A stretch of 51,811 nt of DNA from Saprospiraceae bacterium (GTDB taxonomy: Bacteria > Bacteroidota > Bacteroidia > Chitinophagales > Saprospiraceae), in assembly GCA_016708265.1 (NCBI GenBank), contig JADJGA010000005.1, positions 1-51,811 on the forward strand, read 5' to 3'. The number at the start of each line of letters is the position of its first letter. Positions within the stretch are counted from its first letter, which is position 1. The notes under the pieces were generated by a model that saw only the letters and a program-made list of their open reading frames with translations, was not told the DNA's origin and did no database searches. Position numbers and translations under genes: made by a program. Of the stretch, positions 29,802 through 40,358 are shown piece after piece.

Positions 29802-29951
29802 GAGGAAAGTGAAGAGTGAATAGTGAAAAGTTAATAGTTTTAAAGAGAAGAGTAAGTTGGAAGCAGTTGGCAGTCAGCAGTCTTTAGTCACCAATTGGTG
29901 GTAATTTGGAAAGATTATTTACCAAATTAAGCTAAATTTAGCAATATAACT

Positions 29952-29981
29952 TGCCAAATTAAAGAATTATTTTTATATTTG
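29952..29981 (+). promoter_or_regulatory. Predicted Bacteroidota promoter for the DUF4143-type ATPase
   Basis: TTG at 29952-29954, 19 bp spacer, then TATATTTG (29974-29981), a full match to TAnnTTTG. The ATG at 29994 follows after only 12 bp, so the mRNA would have a very short leader. Confidence 0.5.
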
Positions 29982-29993
29982 CATAAAAAAATT

Positions 29994-31114
29994 ATGTGGA
30001 TTCCACGATTTTATGAGTCTCAAAAGGACTTTTTGCAATCTGGTAAAGTTAATTTGGTCTATGGACCCAGGAGATCAGGTAAAACAACATTGATAGTTAA
30101 AATGCTTGACAATTTATCTGGCAAGATTTATAAAGGTAGTGGAGATGATATCCTGTTGAGATCTGTGTTGAGTTCTGAAAATACTTCCAGAATTTTATCT
30201 GCAATGCGAAATTATGATGTAATATTTATAGATGAAGCACAGCGAATAAAAAACATGGGAGGGGGCTTAAAATACGGGTAGATAATCCAGAGAGCTTGAT
30301 TATAGCCACCGGATCATCATCTTTCAGCCTTTCTGTTCAGGTAGGTGAACCCCTGACCGGAAGAAGTAATTCAAATTTGTTATTTCCAATTTCAATTGGT
30401 GAATTATTGGCAGTAAAGGGGGGATGAAGGTAATACAGGAACTTGAAAGTTATCTTATCTATGGTATGTATCCTGAAGTATTAAGTGGAAATAGTGACTT
30501 TGAGAAAGTAATTATCTCAACGAATTGAGAGATTCAATTTGATGAAAAATATTCTTGAAATGGAGAATCTTAAAAATTCAGATATGCTTTTTGATTTACT
30601 GCGTCTTCTGAGTTTCCAGATCGGCAATGAAGTATCTCTGAATGAACTTGCCAATAATATTGGTATTGCCAAACAAACAGTAGCCAGATATCTTGATTTG
30701 CTGGAAAAATCTTTTATTATAAAAAAAATATCAGGATTTTCAAAAAATTTAAGAAAGGAGGTTACCAAAACTCATCGCTATTATTTTTTTGATAATGTAA
30801 TCCGAAATTCAATCATCAATAATTTTAACAGCCTTGATCAAAGAGTTGATGTTGGTATGTTGTGGGAAAACTTTATTGTTATGGAGCGATTGAAAAAGCA
30901 ACATTATAAAAAAATATTTAGCAACAATTATTTTTGGAGGACTTATGATCAAAAAGAAGTTGATTTCGTAGAAGAAAGAGAAGGAATGCTATTTAGATAT
31001 GAATTTAAGTGGAACCCGAAAAAAAATAAAATTCAAAAGGAATGGTTAAAAACTTATCCCAATGCAAGTTTTGAGACAATTCACAAAGATAATTTTTTAC
31101 CGTGGTTAGAATGA
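29994..31114 (+). CDS. AAA-family ATPase with DUF4143-like C terminus (frameshifted)
   Basis: Begins MWIPRFYESQKDFLQSGKVN with Walker A GPRRSGKTT (near residue 21) and Walker B-like VIFIDEAQR. After at least two frame changes between 30265 and 30540, the third frame carries a winged-helix segment (LNELANNIGIAKQTVARYLDLL) and a PD-(D/E)xK-like nuclease-fold domain (DQKEVDFVEEREGMLFRYEFKW). This is the ATP-binding protein plus DUF4143 architecture, abundant in Bacteroidota, often multi-copy and of unclear role. About 370 residues repaired. It has its own promoter and is bracketed by a duplicated neighbour sequence, suggesting recent insertion. Confidence 0.8.
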
Positions 31115-31196
31115 TGAAGAGATATTCCTCTGTTAAAAAAAAAGACTGTTAATAGAAATAAAAAAAATCAATTGAAAAAAATTATGAAAATAAAAG

Positions 31197-31275
31197 TGAG
31201 TTGAACTCGGTGATGAGTTTTCATTCAACTTTTCAAATAATAAGAAACTGGAAAGCAAGGCACAGAAGTTGTAAT
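31197..31275 (+). repeat. Duplicated 3' end of the exported hypothetical gene
   Basis: Reads VELGDEFSFNFSNNKKLESK then AQKL-stop, matching 29727-29801 at about 88 percent of bases by eye. The copies flank the ATPase gene, so either the ATPase inserted with a target duplication or the true gene end is here. Confidence 0.8.
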
Positions 31276-31296
31276 ATTAGTCTCCCATATAATCCT

Positions 31297-31334
31297 AAAA
31301 TAAAGCAGGAAGATGCTCTCCCTGCTTTATTTTT
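31297..31334. terminator. Bidirectional rho-independent terminator
   Basis: AAAATAAAGCAGG (31297-31309) pairs with CCTGCTTTATTTTT (31321-31334) around an 11-base loop. T-rich on both strands, placed between the converging ATPase region and the carotenoid operon, just after the lycopene cyclase stop. Confidence 0.8.
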
Positions 31335-32049
31335 ATTCACTAAAATATTTTGGATTTACTCTTGCTGCAAATCTTCTTTTCAGATACTCATAAAGCAAGA
31401 TATTGAGCGATATGAGCGAAAATCCGTAAAATACATCCTCTGCCGGAATTGTAAGGATCCGGTATCCAAGGTTTTCATTATTGTCATACCAAACTATAGG
31501 CGATTCCAGAAAAGTGCCTGTGAGAATGCCGTTACTCGCGATGAAAAACGGGAAAATAAAAATATATCCGAGGAATATATAGGATAAGTTTATTTTCTTT
31601 ATCATCGCAAATATCAATATTAAGCCAGTCAAAAGCAGATTGGTAAAAGTATACCATTTGTCAAGATTCATGCTTGCAATTACTATAAGAATGACTGCCA
31701 GCAGAAAAATGAAATGATCTTTTGATATTGCTCCAGTGGATTTTTTTGATGAGATATTTCACTGCAAAATAAGTAAAAACAGATGCATAGGGTATAGCTA
31801 TGAAAAATAGCACTTCTTCCAGTGGCAGATTTGAAATGTAAATTCCAGTCAGGTAATCGGGATTAAATCCCCAGACTCCCATTTTTGTAAAGAAATGATC
31901 CCAGACAAGGAAGAGAACAGCAATTATTAAATTTGCAGGAATATAATACTTCCTCCTTATAAAAAAGGGTGTTTCGGGTAAAAACTGGCAATGAACGGAA
32001 CAATTATACACCCGATATTGATCAGCAGGTAGAGATAATGCTGGTTCAT
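31333..32049 (-). CDS. Lycopene cyclase, two-domain CrtYcd type (frameshifted)
   Basis: About 239 residues from MNQHYLYLLINIGC at 32049. The first domain has WDHFFTKMGVWGFNPDYLTG and NLPLEEVLFFIAIPYA, the second IVWYDNNENLGYRILTIPAEDVFYG. The (P)LEE and PAED motifs are the conserved acidic sites of heterodimer-type lycopene cyclases, fused as usual in Bacteroidota. Around six membrane helices. It converts lycopene to beta- or gamma-carotene in the inner membrane. Two indels, near 31963 (T run) and near 31727, break the frame. The start overlaps the stop of the hydroxylase gene (ATGA), so translation is coupled. Last gene of the carotenoid operon. Confidence 0.88.
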
Positions 32050-32512
32050 GACTGCTTATGTTCTTTGAAGTATTTCAAGGGTACGAACAACATGCCAAAC
32101 ACTTCACCTTCTTCTTTTCCCAGATGCTTGTGGTGGACTTTATGACCCTTCCTCAGGGCTGAAAAATATGGATTGCTGAACCTTCTCAACCATTTAAGCC
32201 TTTGATGTATAAGCACATCGTGAACAAGAAAATATGCAAATCCGTAAAGAAATATTCCCAAGCCTATAAAAAGAGATAATTAAGTTCTGGTTTAATTCCG
32301 AAATAAAACAACAAAATACTGGGAGTGGCAAAAATAATAAAGAACAGATCATTTTTTTCAAATATTCCCTCATATCCGGGCTGATGATGGTCTTCATGAA
32401 GCACCCACAGGAATCCGTGCATGACATATTTATGAGTAAGCCATGTGACCATTTCCATAGTTACAAAAGTGGCAAGCGTGATGATAGCATAGGTTAATGT
32501 ATTCATATTCAA
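32046..32512 (-). CDS. crtZ: CrtZ-like beta-carotene hydroxylase (frameshifted)
   Basis: About 155 residues. Histidine clusters HKYVMH, HEDHH, HDVLIHQR and HKVHHKH are the di-iron ligands of the CrtZ/fatty-acid hydroxylase superfamily. It hydroxylates the beta-ionone ring, giving zeaxanthin-type carotenoids. Four membrane segments. One frame change near 32275 separates LNYLFL from the GLGIFLYGFAYFLVHD part. The start MNMNTL follows the small secreted gene closely, and the stop overlaps the lycopene cyclase start. Confidence 0.88.
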
Positions 32513-32960
32513 ATTTTTACATTGTTGATATTTTTTAAAATTGTAATTTTTATTTCAGTTGGTATGTCGGTTTTGTTTATATTTGACTTTACAAAATTAA
32601 TATCATTTTTTATATCTGAACTATAATTCAGGAATTTTGGAATAGTGGCCTGAATCATTATTCTTACATAACGGGCGTCAACAGATGCAGGATTTTTTTT
32701 GATGTATTCTTCAAGTGCTGTTTTACCTTTTTTAAAATGATTCAGTTTGCTGACGGGAGAAAAAGCATACTGAGCTCTCATCATGGTGGCAGACGCCCTG
32801 TATGGTATGAAGTCTGCACATTTGGTATTTTCTATTTTCTTCATGAATGATTCAAGCCGGTCTTCTGAATTTATCTCATTGTATTCTTTTCTCACATCAT
32901 TGATATCACTGCAATTGAAAGTTAAAAATCTTAAAAAATTAATGAAATGATAGTCAACAT
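32509..32960 (-). CDS. Small exported protein of the carotenoid operon
   Basis: The clean frame starts at 32895 (MRKEYNEINSE), but coding sense extends upstream to an ATG at 32960 (MLTIISLIF, T-run indel, LRFLTFNCSD), giving a short signal peptide. About 150 residues repaired. A conserved core NPASVDARYVRIMIQ followed by FLNYSSDIKND is recalled from similar genes placed next to crtB in other Bacteroidota; no function is known. Overlaps the crtZ-like gene by 4 bp. Confidence 0.6.
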
Positions 32961-32961
32961 A

Positions 32962-33797
32962 TTAAATCAAATTGAATTTGTGCCTGATCAGCGATTTAAA
33001 AAATATCCACACTTTATGCGGATTTGATATCCTGATCCTTGATGCCAGTATCTGTTTGCTGTCTTTTCTCTTCAGCTTTCGTAACAATGAAAGATAGTAT
33101 TTATAGGCAATAAAAACCCCCAGCTTTGCTTTTATTGGTAATTTTTGTATTCCTTTATGTGGATCAGCAAAATCCTTTTCAATATCCGCGATAATATCTT
33201 TTTTGGTATGTTCATTGAAATTGAATTTATCGACATTAGGGAAATATGATCTGCCGAGGTTTTCAAAATCATTTTTATGTCTCTCAGGAAATTTACCTTT
33301 TGAAATGCTGAACCAAGCGACATGGCAGCCGGCTTCAGTTCTTCGTATTTTTCCTTGTCACCATAAACAAAAACAAGCAAACACATAAGTCCAACTACAT
33401 CTGCCGATCCATAAATGTATTTCTTATATTCATGATCAGATTCATAATCTTTCTTTTCAAGGTCCATTTTCATGCTATCGAGAAAATCATCAACCAGGTC
33501 ATATAATCCGTATTTATGTACAATTTCCTGAAACGAATTCAGAATGGGGTTCATACTGATCTTTTCCTCAAGAGATTTTTTATACTGCCCTATAAAATCA
33601 TCAAGCAGGGTAGTGCGGTTATATGAATGAAATGTATCCACAATTTCATCAGCATACCTGACAAAACCATAGATTGAATAAATTGCCGGTCTGACATCAG
33701 GTGCCAGCAATCTTATTCCCAGTGAAAAAGATGTGCTGTAACTGTGAGTTACCAGTTTGCTGATCTTAAAGCTTGTATTGTCATAGAGTGATTTCAT
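32962..33797 (-). CDS. crtB: Phytoene synthase (frameshifted)
   Basis: Condenses two geranylgeranyl diphosphates to phytoene. About 278 residues. First Asp-rich motif YADEIVD near residue 48, second LRDIKND near residue 172, with GSADVVGLMCLLVF and GSAFQKVNFLRDI around it. Starts with the typical SYSTSFSLGIRLL. An indel near 33270 after NFLRDIK ends the first frame; downstream coding continues to KVWIFFKSLIRHKFNLI at 32962. The start overlaps the crtI stop (ATGA). Confidence 0.9.
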
Positions 33798-35256
33798 GAG
33801 CTTTGATTTTTCTTGATAATCAATTCACTTACTATTTTCCCTGAAATGAGGCTCGGTGGAACACCAGGTCCCGGTACTGTCAACTGTCCGGTGAAAAAAA
33901 GATTTTTGACCTTTTTGCTATGCAATGCAGGTTTCAGAACATGTGTCTGAAGCAGTGTATTTGCCAGTCCATAAGCATTTCCCTTGTATGAGTTGTACTC
34001 TGAAATAAAATCATTTACTGAAAATGAATCGTAAAATATGACATTATCCCTCAAACTTTGTCCTGTCGCTTTCTCCAGCCGTTCTAATACAATATTGTAA
34101 TACTTTTTTCTTATCTCTTCATTGTCTTCTTTCAGACCCGGTGCCAGGGGAATTAAGAAGATACCTGCTTCTTTTCCTTGAGGAGCAGCGTCAGCATCTG
34201 TTTTTGAAGGAAAACTTGCATAGAACAAAGGATTTTCGGGATATGTTTTAGTGTCATATATCGCCCTTGCATGCGCTTCGAAGTCGGTCTCAAAAAACAA
34301 TGTATGATGAGAAACATTTTCGATTTTTTTATCAAATCCGATATAAAACAACAGTGCTGACGGAGCAAAAGTCCTTGATTGCCAGTAACTTTCAGAATAT
34401 TGCCTGTAGTCAGCAGGAAGCAGTGTCTCTGTATGGTGGTAATCTGCCCCGCTCAGCAATATATCACATTCATGATCAATGCCTTTTGATGATACTGATA
34501 CTACTTTTTTGTCTTTAATATTTATCCTGTCAGCTGCAGTTTCGTAGATGATTTTGACTCCAAGGTCTGAAGAGAGTTTTTTCAACAACCATATACATAC
34601 CTCCTTTAGGATGCCATGTGCCAAGACCAAAGTCCGCATAATTCATAAAATTGTAAAATGCAGGTGTATTTGACGGCTTTGCTCCCAAAAAATAAAACAG
34701 GAAATTCAAGGATCTTCCTCAATTTATGATTCTTAATATACCTCCCAACCTGAGCCTTAATAGTGTCTATGAACTGGTTCAATTTTCCGAATGTCTTCAG
34801 GTTTATAATTTCCATCAGGTTCTGACCCGGTTTGTATACAAGGTCATTTATCGCAATTTCATAGTTATCTTTGGCATTATTCATGAATTTCTGCAGTTTT
34901 GCAGAACTTCCTGTTTCTATCCTCTCAAATTCAGCTTTAATTTTTTCGAAATCAGCTGAAATCGAAATACTGTCTTTGACCCCAAAATATACCTGGTAGC
35001 CCGGATCGAGCTTGACAAGGTCATAATAATCTGAAGGTTTTTTGCCAAAATCAGAGAAAAAGCGCTCAAAAACATCAGGCATCCAGTAAAAAGTAGGTCC
35101 GATATCAAACGTGAAGCCTTGTTTCAATAGCTGTCTGGCTCTTCCCCCTGCTTCGCTGTTTTTTTCAAGTATTGTTACATCAAAACCTGCCTTAGCCAGA
35201 TAGCATGAAGCAGCTAATGATGAAAATCCCGAACCTAATATTACTATTTTTTTCAT
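33794..35256 (-). CDS. crtI: Phytoene desaturase (frameshifted)
   Basis: FAD-dependent desaturase converting phytoene to lycopene. The N-terminal dinucleotide-binding site is ILGSGFSSLAASCYLAKAG, followed by the EKNSEAGGRARQ motif. The C-terminal motif TGQLTVPGPGVPPSLISG is characteristic. About 487 residues repaired; one or more indels near 34615-34680 split the two frames (FFGSKAV... versus WHPKGGMYMVV). The gene starts 17 bp after the TonB receptor stop and heads the coupled crtI-crtB-exported protein-crtZ-cyclase set. Confidence 0.93.
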
Positions 35257-35272
35257 AATTATTTACTGGTTT

Positions 35273-37638
35273 TTAAAGTTTTATCATGATACCAATAGTT
35301 GGAAGTACATTTCCTGATTCATTTTCAACTGCTTGCAATATATAACTTTTTCCGTTATCTGTGGTCATATATGATCCGTTTTCATCTTTCTGTCTGATTA
35401 TATATTCCTGTCCAGTGTATTTAAGATTGTAGAGATTTTGTATATCTACATAAATCATCAGCGACCAGCTTCTGAAAAAGAAGTTTTTGTCAACTCTGAT
35501 ATCGAGTTGGTGGAAGGGTTTCAGCCTTTCGGAGTTGAGTTTAGTAAAATCATTATACGCTCTTCCTGATGCATTCCATGCTGCAACATTTTTTGATTTT
35601 TCAAGATCATAAGGAGTATAAGGCAAACCACCCACATATCTCCATTTGAATCCTGCTCTCCAGTTTTTATTAAATTCCTTGCTACCTGTAATAGTAAATA
35701 AATGACGGCTATCCCATGATGAAGGTATCTCCTTATTATTTATATCATTAAAAAGGCTTCTGACAAATGTATACGAAGCTATGGAAGAAAAAGACTTGAA
35801 ATTGGCCCTTCCCAAAACTTCAAATCCTGTTGCCCTTCCAACTCCTTTGGAAATTATCTCGGAAGCTCCTGCTATGTTAAAATCAGCTCCTGATTTGCAA
35901 GGCTTATACCCGATTCAATATCGATAGGATACTGGAAATAGTCCTTGTAGAATGCTTCTGTAGAAAGAATAATGGATTTAGTAAGTCTGTATTCGATGCC
36001 GAGGGAATATTGATTGACACCGATATATTTTGCATCCTTATTTACCAGTTCACTATTCAGATTCCTGAATCCCAGAGTTGTGTAAGCAGGCAACTGAAAA
36101 TATCTCCCTGCTCAGGCATTCAAGGCAGATTTATCCGTCAGAGTATATGAAAATGAAATTCGTGGAGAAAACTGATTGAAAAGGTTTTGCATACTGGAAT
36201 TGTAATTGTTTCCATCCAGCCTGAAACCTACTGAAGTGAGCAAGCGGTTTCTCAGGATTCTCTTTGAAAGCTGGCCGCTAACACTGTATTTAATCATGTC
36301 AAGATCAGTCCTGTATTTGAAATTTATAACTTCACCATTTCTGAAAACATCCTGCTTTGTATCGTTATAGTATTTTGCATATTCCGTACCGGCACTGATG
36401 ACATATTTAACTTCGTTTTTCTGAAGTTCAGTTCATATCTTATTTTATTTTCTGCTTCTGTCGAATAATAATCGAATAATCTGGGCTTTGACTCATCATT
36501 ATCAGGATATTTATAAAATGAATTGTCAAGCATATTCCTGCTCATGACAAGAGTGTGATTTCCAGTGTTAAAAAAATGCTTGTAAACAGCACCAAAGGTG
36601 TAGCTCCACTGATTGTTGACAGGTATCTGGCTTAAAATAAACTCCTGTGTAAGGTCCGGGTTTTCAATTCCGGTATTTAAGGTGTTTTTATCTAAAGAAC
36701 CTATACTTATAATTGTCAGCTGATTTTTTTATCGAAATCAGTTTTAAACCTTAACTGATAATCATTGAAAGTAGGCAAAAATGGCAGGCCAATCGCAGAG
36801 AACAGGTATTGAAGATATGACCTTCTCACTGAAAAGATATAATTGCTTTTACTTCCTGCCGGGCCATCCAGGGTCAGCGATACTTCACTTGCGCCTAATG
36901 CAAGCTGTATATTTGTCCTGTCTTTACTTCCGTCTTTTGCTTGAAATCAAGAATCCCACTCAGAGCGTTATATTTATTTGCAGGAAATGAACCTGAGTAA
37001 AAGTCAACAGATTTAATGAAGTCAGCGTTTATAATTCCAACCGGACCTCCTGATGCACCCTGAGTCGAAAAGTGATTCAGAACAGGAATTTCTACATCAT
37101 CGAGATAAAACCTGTTTTCGCTTGGGCCTCCTCCTCTTATTATTACATCATTTCTGAAATTGGGGGTTGATCCTACTCCCGGAAAAGACTGTATAACTCT
37201 CGAAATATCCCTGTTGCTGCCCGGATTGCTTTCTATTTCCTTAGCCCCTATGCTTTGCATTGAAATCGGAGATTCTACCTTTTTGCTGAAAGGATCGACG
37301 GTGATCAATACTTCATTAAGTAACTTTTCATTTGGTTCAAGAGCAATTTCTATAAATGGTACACTATTGTTGCTTACAAGGATATCGGCACTCGTTTGAT
37401 TCTTGTATCCCAGATATGTTACTACAAGTTTGATATAGCCGGGTTTCAGACCTGTAAAAATAAAATTACCATCAAGATCAGTGACTGCCCCGGTCTGGGT
37501 TCCTTCAATTACTACATTGGCAAAAGGAAGAGGATCATTGTTGCCTGCTTCAAATACCTTACCTTTTACCTGGCCTGACTGTGCCGATAAAAAGCCGGAA
37601 ATAAAAATTAATGCTAATATATTTATATATGTTTTCAT
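35273..37638 (-). pseudogene. TonB-dependent receptor with carboxypeptidase-like domain (broken as read)
   Basis: About 788 residues across at least five frame segments. Signal peptide MKTYINILALIFISGFLSAQ, then a carboxypeptidase-regulatory-like domain (VKGKVFEAGNNDPLPFANV, VTYLGYKNQTS), then a plug domain (NPGSNRDISRVIQSFPGVG, FRNDVIIRGGGPSENRFYLD). The rest is a 22-strand-type barrel ending ENESGNVLPTIGIMIKL. Imports a ligand across the outer membrane using TonB; the substrate cannot be inferred. Its position between a lipoprotein gene and crtI on the same strand suggests a shared transcript. The many indels suggest poor consensus rather than decay. Confidence 0.85.
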
Positions 37639-37662
37639 TAGATTATTAATTGTTTAAATTGA

Positions 37663-38397
37663 TTATTTTATAATTTCGACTTTTACTGAACTGAATATTT
37701 CTTTCGCACTTGTCAGCGAACCCAGATTGGAATAAAGTGTTCCGGTTTCACCTTTAGGGTCTCCGTGACCTATAGGGTTAAGATAAAATTCAGTATTTTC
37801 ATTATTGACCGATACTTCATAAATGACTGATGGCTGAGCTGAATGTTTGTAGGCGGGACTGTCAGGGAATTTATTGTTTGTCCAGTACTGATTCCAGTCC
37901 CATGCCTGGTTAACTTCCAGTAAAATTCTGTATTCTCCTGAATTACCTGATTTATTTGTCTCAAATCTGAAATCGCTTTTTGGTGTCGCACCGGTAAATG
38001 CGTCCACGAAAGGATTGTTTGGATCGGGAATGTAGGATTTCCCATTTATAAGTCCTTTCCTGAATGTCCAGTAAGGCAATGCTGCCGGTTGATAAGAAAC
38101 TCCTGAGGTCTTTAACCAGACTGAATCACCAACCATCTGATGTCCAAATATTCCGCTGGCATATGACTTAGTCACAAATAGAGTCTTAATGTATTTACCA
38201 CATTCATCTTCCATCCATATTACATAAGTAGGATGATTAAAGCCTTTACCTTTAATAAGACTAATAGCTAATTTTTCAGAATTCTGATCTTTGTTGTCTG
38301 AATAAACCACAATTTCAGATGTGCTTTTTGTTACATTGCAGCTATTGATAAAAATTGATGCTGTAAAAATTGTTAAAAAAATTGATAATATTTTCAT
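37663..38397 (-). CDS. Lipoprotein, probable DUF2271 family
   Basis: 244 residues, intact. Signal MKILSIFLTIFTASIFINSC-N with lipidated Cys20. The motif WMEDECGKYIKTLFVTKSYASG and the later EVNQAWDWNQYW resemble the DUF2271 family of exported proteins, some of which occur with flavin- or iron-related genes. First gene on the strand leading to the TonB receptor and the carotenoid genes, so it may be regulated by the divergent MarR protein. Confidence 0.65.
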   Translation of the reverse strand: MKILSIFLTIFTASIFINSCNVTKSTSEIVVYSDNKDQNSEKLAISLIKGKGFNHPTYVIWMEDECGKYIKTLFVTKSYASGIFGHQMVGDSVWLKTSGVSYQPAALPYWTFRKGLINGKSYIPDPNNPFVDAFTGATPKSDFRFETNKSGNSGEYRILLEVNQAWDWNQYWTNNKFPDSPAYKHSAQPSVIYEVSVNNENTEFYLNPIGHGDPKGETGTLYSNLGSLTSAKEIFSSVKVEIIK

Positions 38398-38418
38398 TTT
38401 ATTACGTTTTTGTATTAA

Positions 38419-38439
38419 TTTTGCAAATATAATGCAAAA
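38419..38439. promoter_or_regulatory. Palindromic operator-like site between lipoprotein and marR
   Basis: TTTTGCA-AATATAA-TGCAAAA, a perfect 7-bp inverted repeat. On the minus strand it contains TATATTTG, a match to the TAnnTTTG promoter element, 22 bp or more before the lipoprotein start. A further TTTTGCA at 38461 lies near the marR start. A good candidate for MarR autoregulation and control of the leftward genes. Confidence 0.6.
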
Positions 38440-38486
38440 ATGTATTAAATTGTTTAATTATTTTGCATTTATTTTAAACTATTTTT

Positions 38487-39158
38487 ATGTCAGATCAAAT
38501 AAATTTAATAAAACAGGTACTGCAACACATTGAAACCTATGAAAATGAGGTAGGTAACTGTGATATCAGAGAATTTTCAATTTATCTCAAAGATAAGGTA
38601 TTGGAAACAACTTCTGCAAATTTTTCAAATAATCTTGATATTGCTGATTATAAAAATTTTAAAGTGCATCCTGAGGTGGAGTTTTCGACTCTGCTTGTTC
38701 AACTTTATAAATTTTCCAAGCATTATGTGAAAAAAGTATTTCAGGATAAACCATGGAGTTCCATTGATGAATATGGATTTCTTGCTTCATTGCTGCTGAC
38801 TGACAGTATATCAAAAAATGAACTTATAAATATGCACATGCTTGAAATGTCGAGCGGAAGTGAGATTTTCAAACGTTTATTAAAAAACAGACTGATAAAT
38901 GAATTTCCTGATGAGAATGATAAAAGGGCAAAGAGGGTTTCACTTACGGATGAAGGAAGAAGACACATAATAAGTGCTTTTGATGAAATGTACAAAGTGT
39001 CGCAGATTATCATTGGAAACCTTGATGAGAACGAGATAAAGGAAGCTATAGGAATTTTCAATAAGTTAAGTATTTTCCATCACCACATCCATGATTTTGA
39101 TAAAAACTCTTCTGTGGATGAACTGCATGAGAAGTACTTGTTTAAGGTGAATATGTAG
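38487..39158 (+). CDS. MarR-family transcriptional regulator
   Basis: 223 residues. A winged helix sits near residues 90-150: LLLTDSISKNELINMHMLEM as recognition region, then LKNRLINEFPDENDKRAKRVSLTDEGRRH, the classic MarR wing (DKRAKRVSLT-x-EG). The N-terminal 80 residues are longer than usual and may bind a ligand or dimerise. Divergent from the lipoprotein-receptor-carotenoid genes with the palindrome in between; likely represses its own gene and the leftward operon. MarR regulators beside carotenoid genes are recurrent in Bacteroidota. Confidence 0.88.
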   Translation: MSDQINLIKQVLQHIETYENEVGNCDIREFSIYLKDKVLETTSANFSNNLDIADYKNFKVHPEVEFSTLLVQLYKFSKHYVKKVFQDKPWSSIDEYGFLASLLLTDSISKNELINMHMLEMSSGSEIFKRLLKNRLINEFPDENDKRAKRVSLTDEGRRHIISAFDEMYKVSQIIIGNLDENEIKEAIGIFNKLSIFHHHIHDFDKNSSVDELHEKYLFKVNM

Positions 39159-39337
39159 AAGGGTAGGAAGGTAGAATGATTTATGATTTTCGATTTACGA
39201 AATGCGATTTATGATTTTAAGTAAAATATTAACAATTTAAAACTAACAATTTAAACCTTTCAATAACTCTACCCAGTTACCCTGTAACCTTGATACCATT
39301 AACCATTAACAATTAACCATTAGCAATTAACAATTAT
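39159..39337. repeat. Low-complexity AACAATTAACCATT spacer
   Basis: Repeated phrases such as AACAATTTAAA, TTAACCATTAACAATTAACC and CATTAGCAATTAACAATTA. Similar simple spacers occur elsewhere in the window. No gene. Confidence 0.6.
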
Positions 39338-40239
39338 ATGAAAAACATTTTAATAACAGGCGGAACAGGCCTTGTCGGAACAGAGATCAGAAAGCTTCTT
39401 GAAGCCAGGGGATATAATACAGGTATACTGACCGGGCGAAAAGATATTCAGGAAGAAAATTCCTTATACTGGAATTATGAAAAGGGAATTATCGATGATA
39501 AGGCCATTGAATTTGCTGATGTGATAATTCACCTGGCAGGGGAAAATATCAGCGCAAAAAGATGGGATGAAAAGCAGAAGGAAAAAATTCTGAACAGCAG
39601 GGTAGGGACTACGGAACTGATTTATAACGCTGTAAAAAAATGTGTAAAGAAGCCTGTGAAAATCATTTCAGCATCTGCAGTCGGTTATTATGGTGCTGTA
39701 ACTACAGATAGGATATTTGTTGAAGCCGACCCGCCAGGGACTGATTTTTTATGGGGTGTAGTTATAAAATGGGAGGATAGTGTAAAAAAATTGGGGAACT
39801 GCATGTGGATTTTAATTTGCTGCGTTTAGGTGTTGTTATCTCTCCTCGTGGTGGAGCTTTGGAAAAGATGATAACCCCGGTAAAATATTTTGTTGGTTCT
39901 CCGATAGGTACAGGCAGGCAGTATATGCCCTGGATAGAGATATCTGACCTGGCACAAATTTTCCTGTTTTTAATTGAAAATCAAAAAAGTGGAGAAATTT
40001 ACAATGCGGTTGCCCCTGAACATATAAATAACAGACAATTCACCCAATCTCTGGCAAAGGCATTGAAAAGGCCGATGATCGCTCCTGCTGTTCCCGAATG
40101 CTTACTAAGGATATTGTTCGGTGAAATGGCGGATATTCTTACAAAAGGCAGCCGGGTATCAAGTGAAAAATTGCTTAATTTAGGCTTCAGGTTCCAGTAT
40201 AATACGATCGGGGAGGTATTTAAAGCTTATTTTCGATGA
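39338..40239 (+). CDS. TIGR01777-type NAD-dependent epimerase (frameshifted)
   Basis: About 300 residues. Rossmann motif ITGGTGLVGTEI at the N terminus, HLAGENISAKRWDEKQK and ASAVGYYG in the middle, and RLGVVISPRGGALEKM, PWIEISDLAQ and YNAVAPEHINNRQFT in the C-terminal half: the YfcH/SDR39U1 family of atypical short-chain dehydrogenases. Substrate unknown. One indel near 39790-39800 (A run after SVKK) shifts the frame. Same direction as marR, 180 bp downstream. Confidence 0.9.
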
Positions 40240-40358
40240 CTCTCCTTTTAGTATTTAGGGTAAAATCATGATTATTGAACTTATTAAACAGCCTGTTATT
40301 AAGAGGTCATTTCTTAAATTCATTCAAACTCCTGATCATTTCAACTCCTGAATAACTC

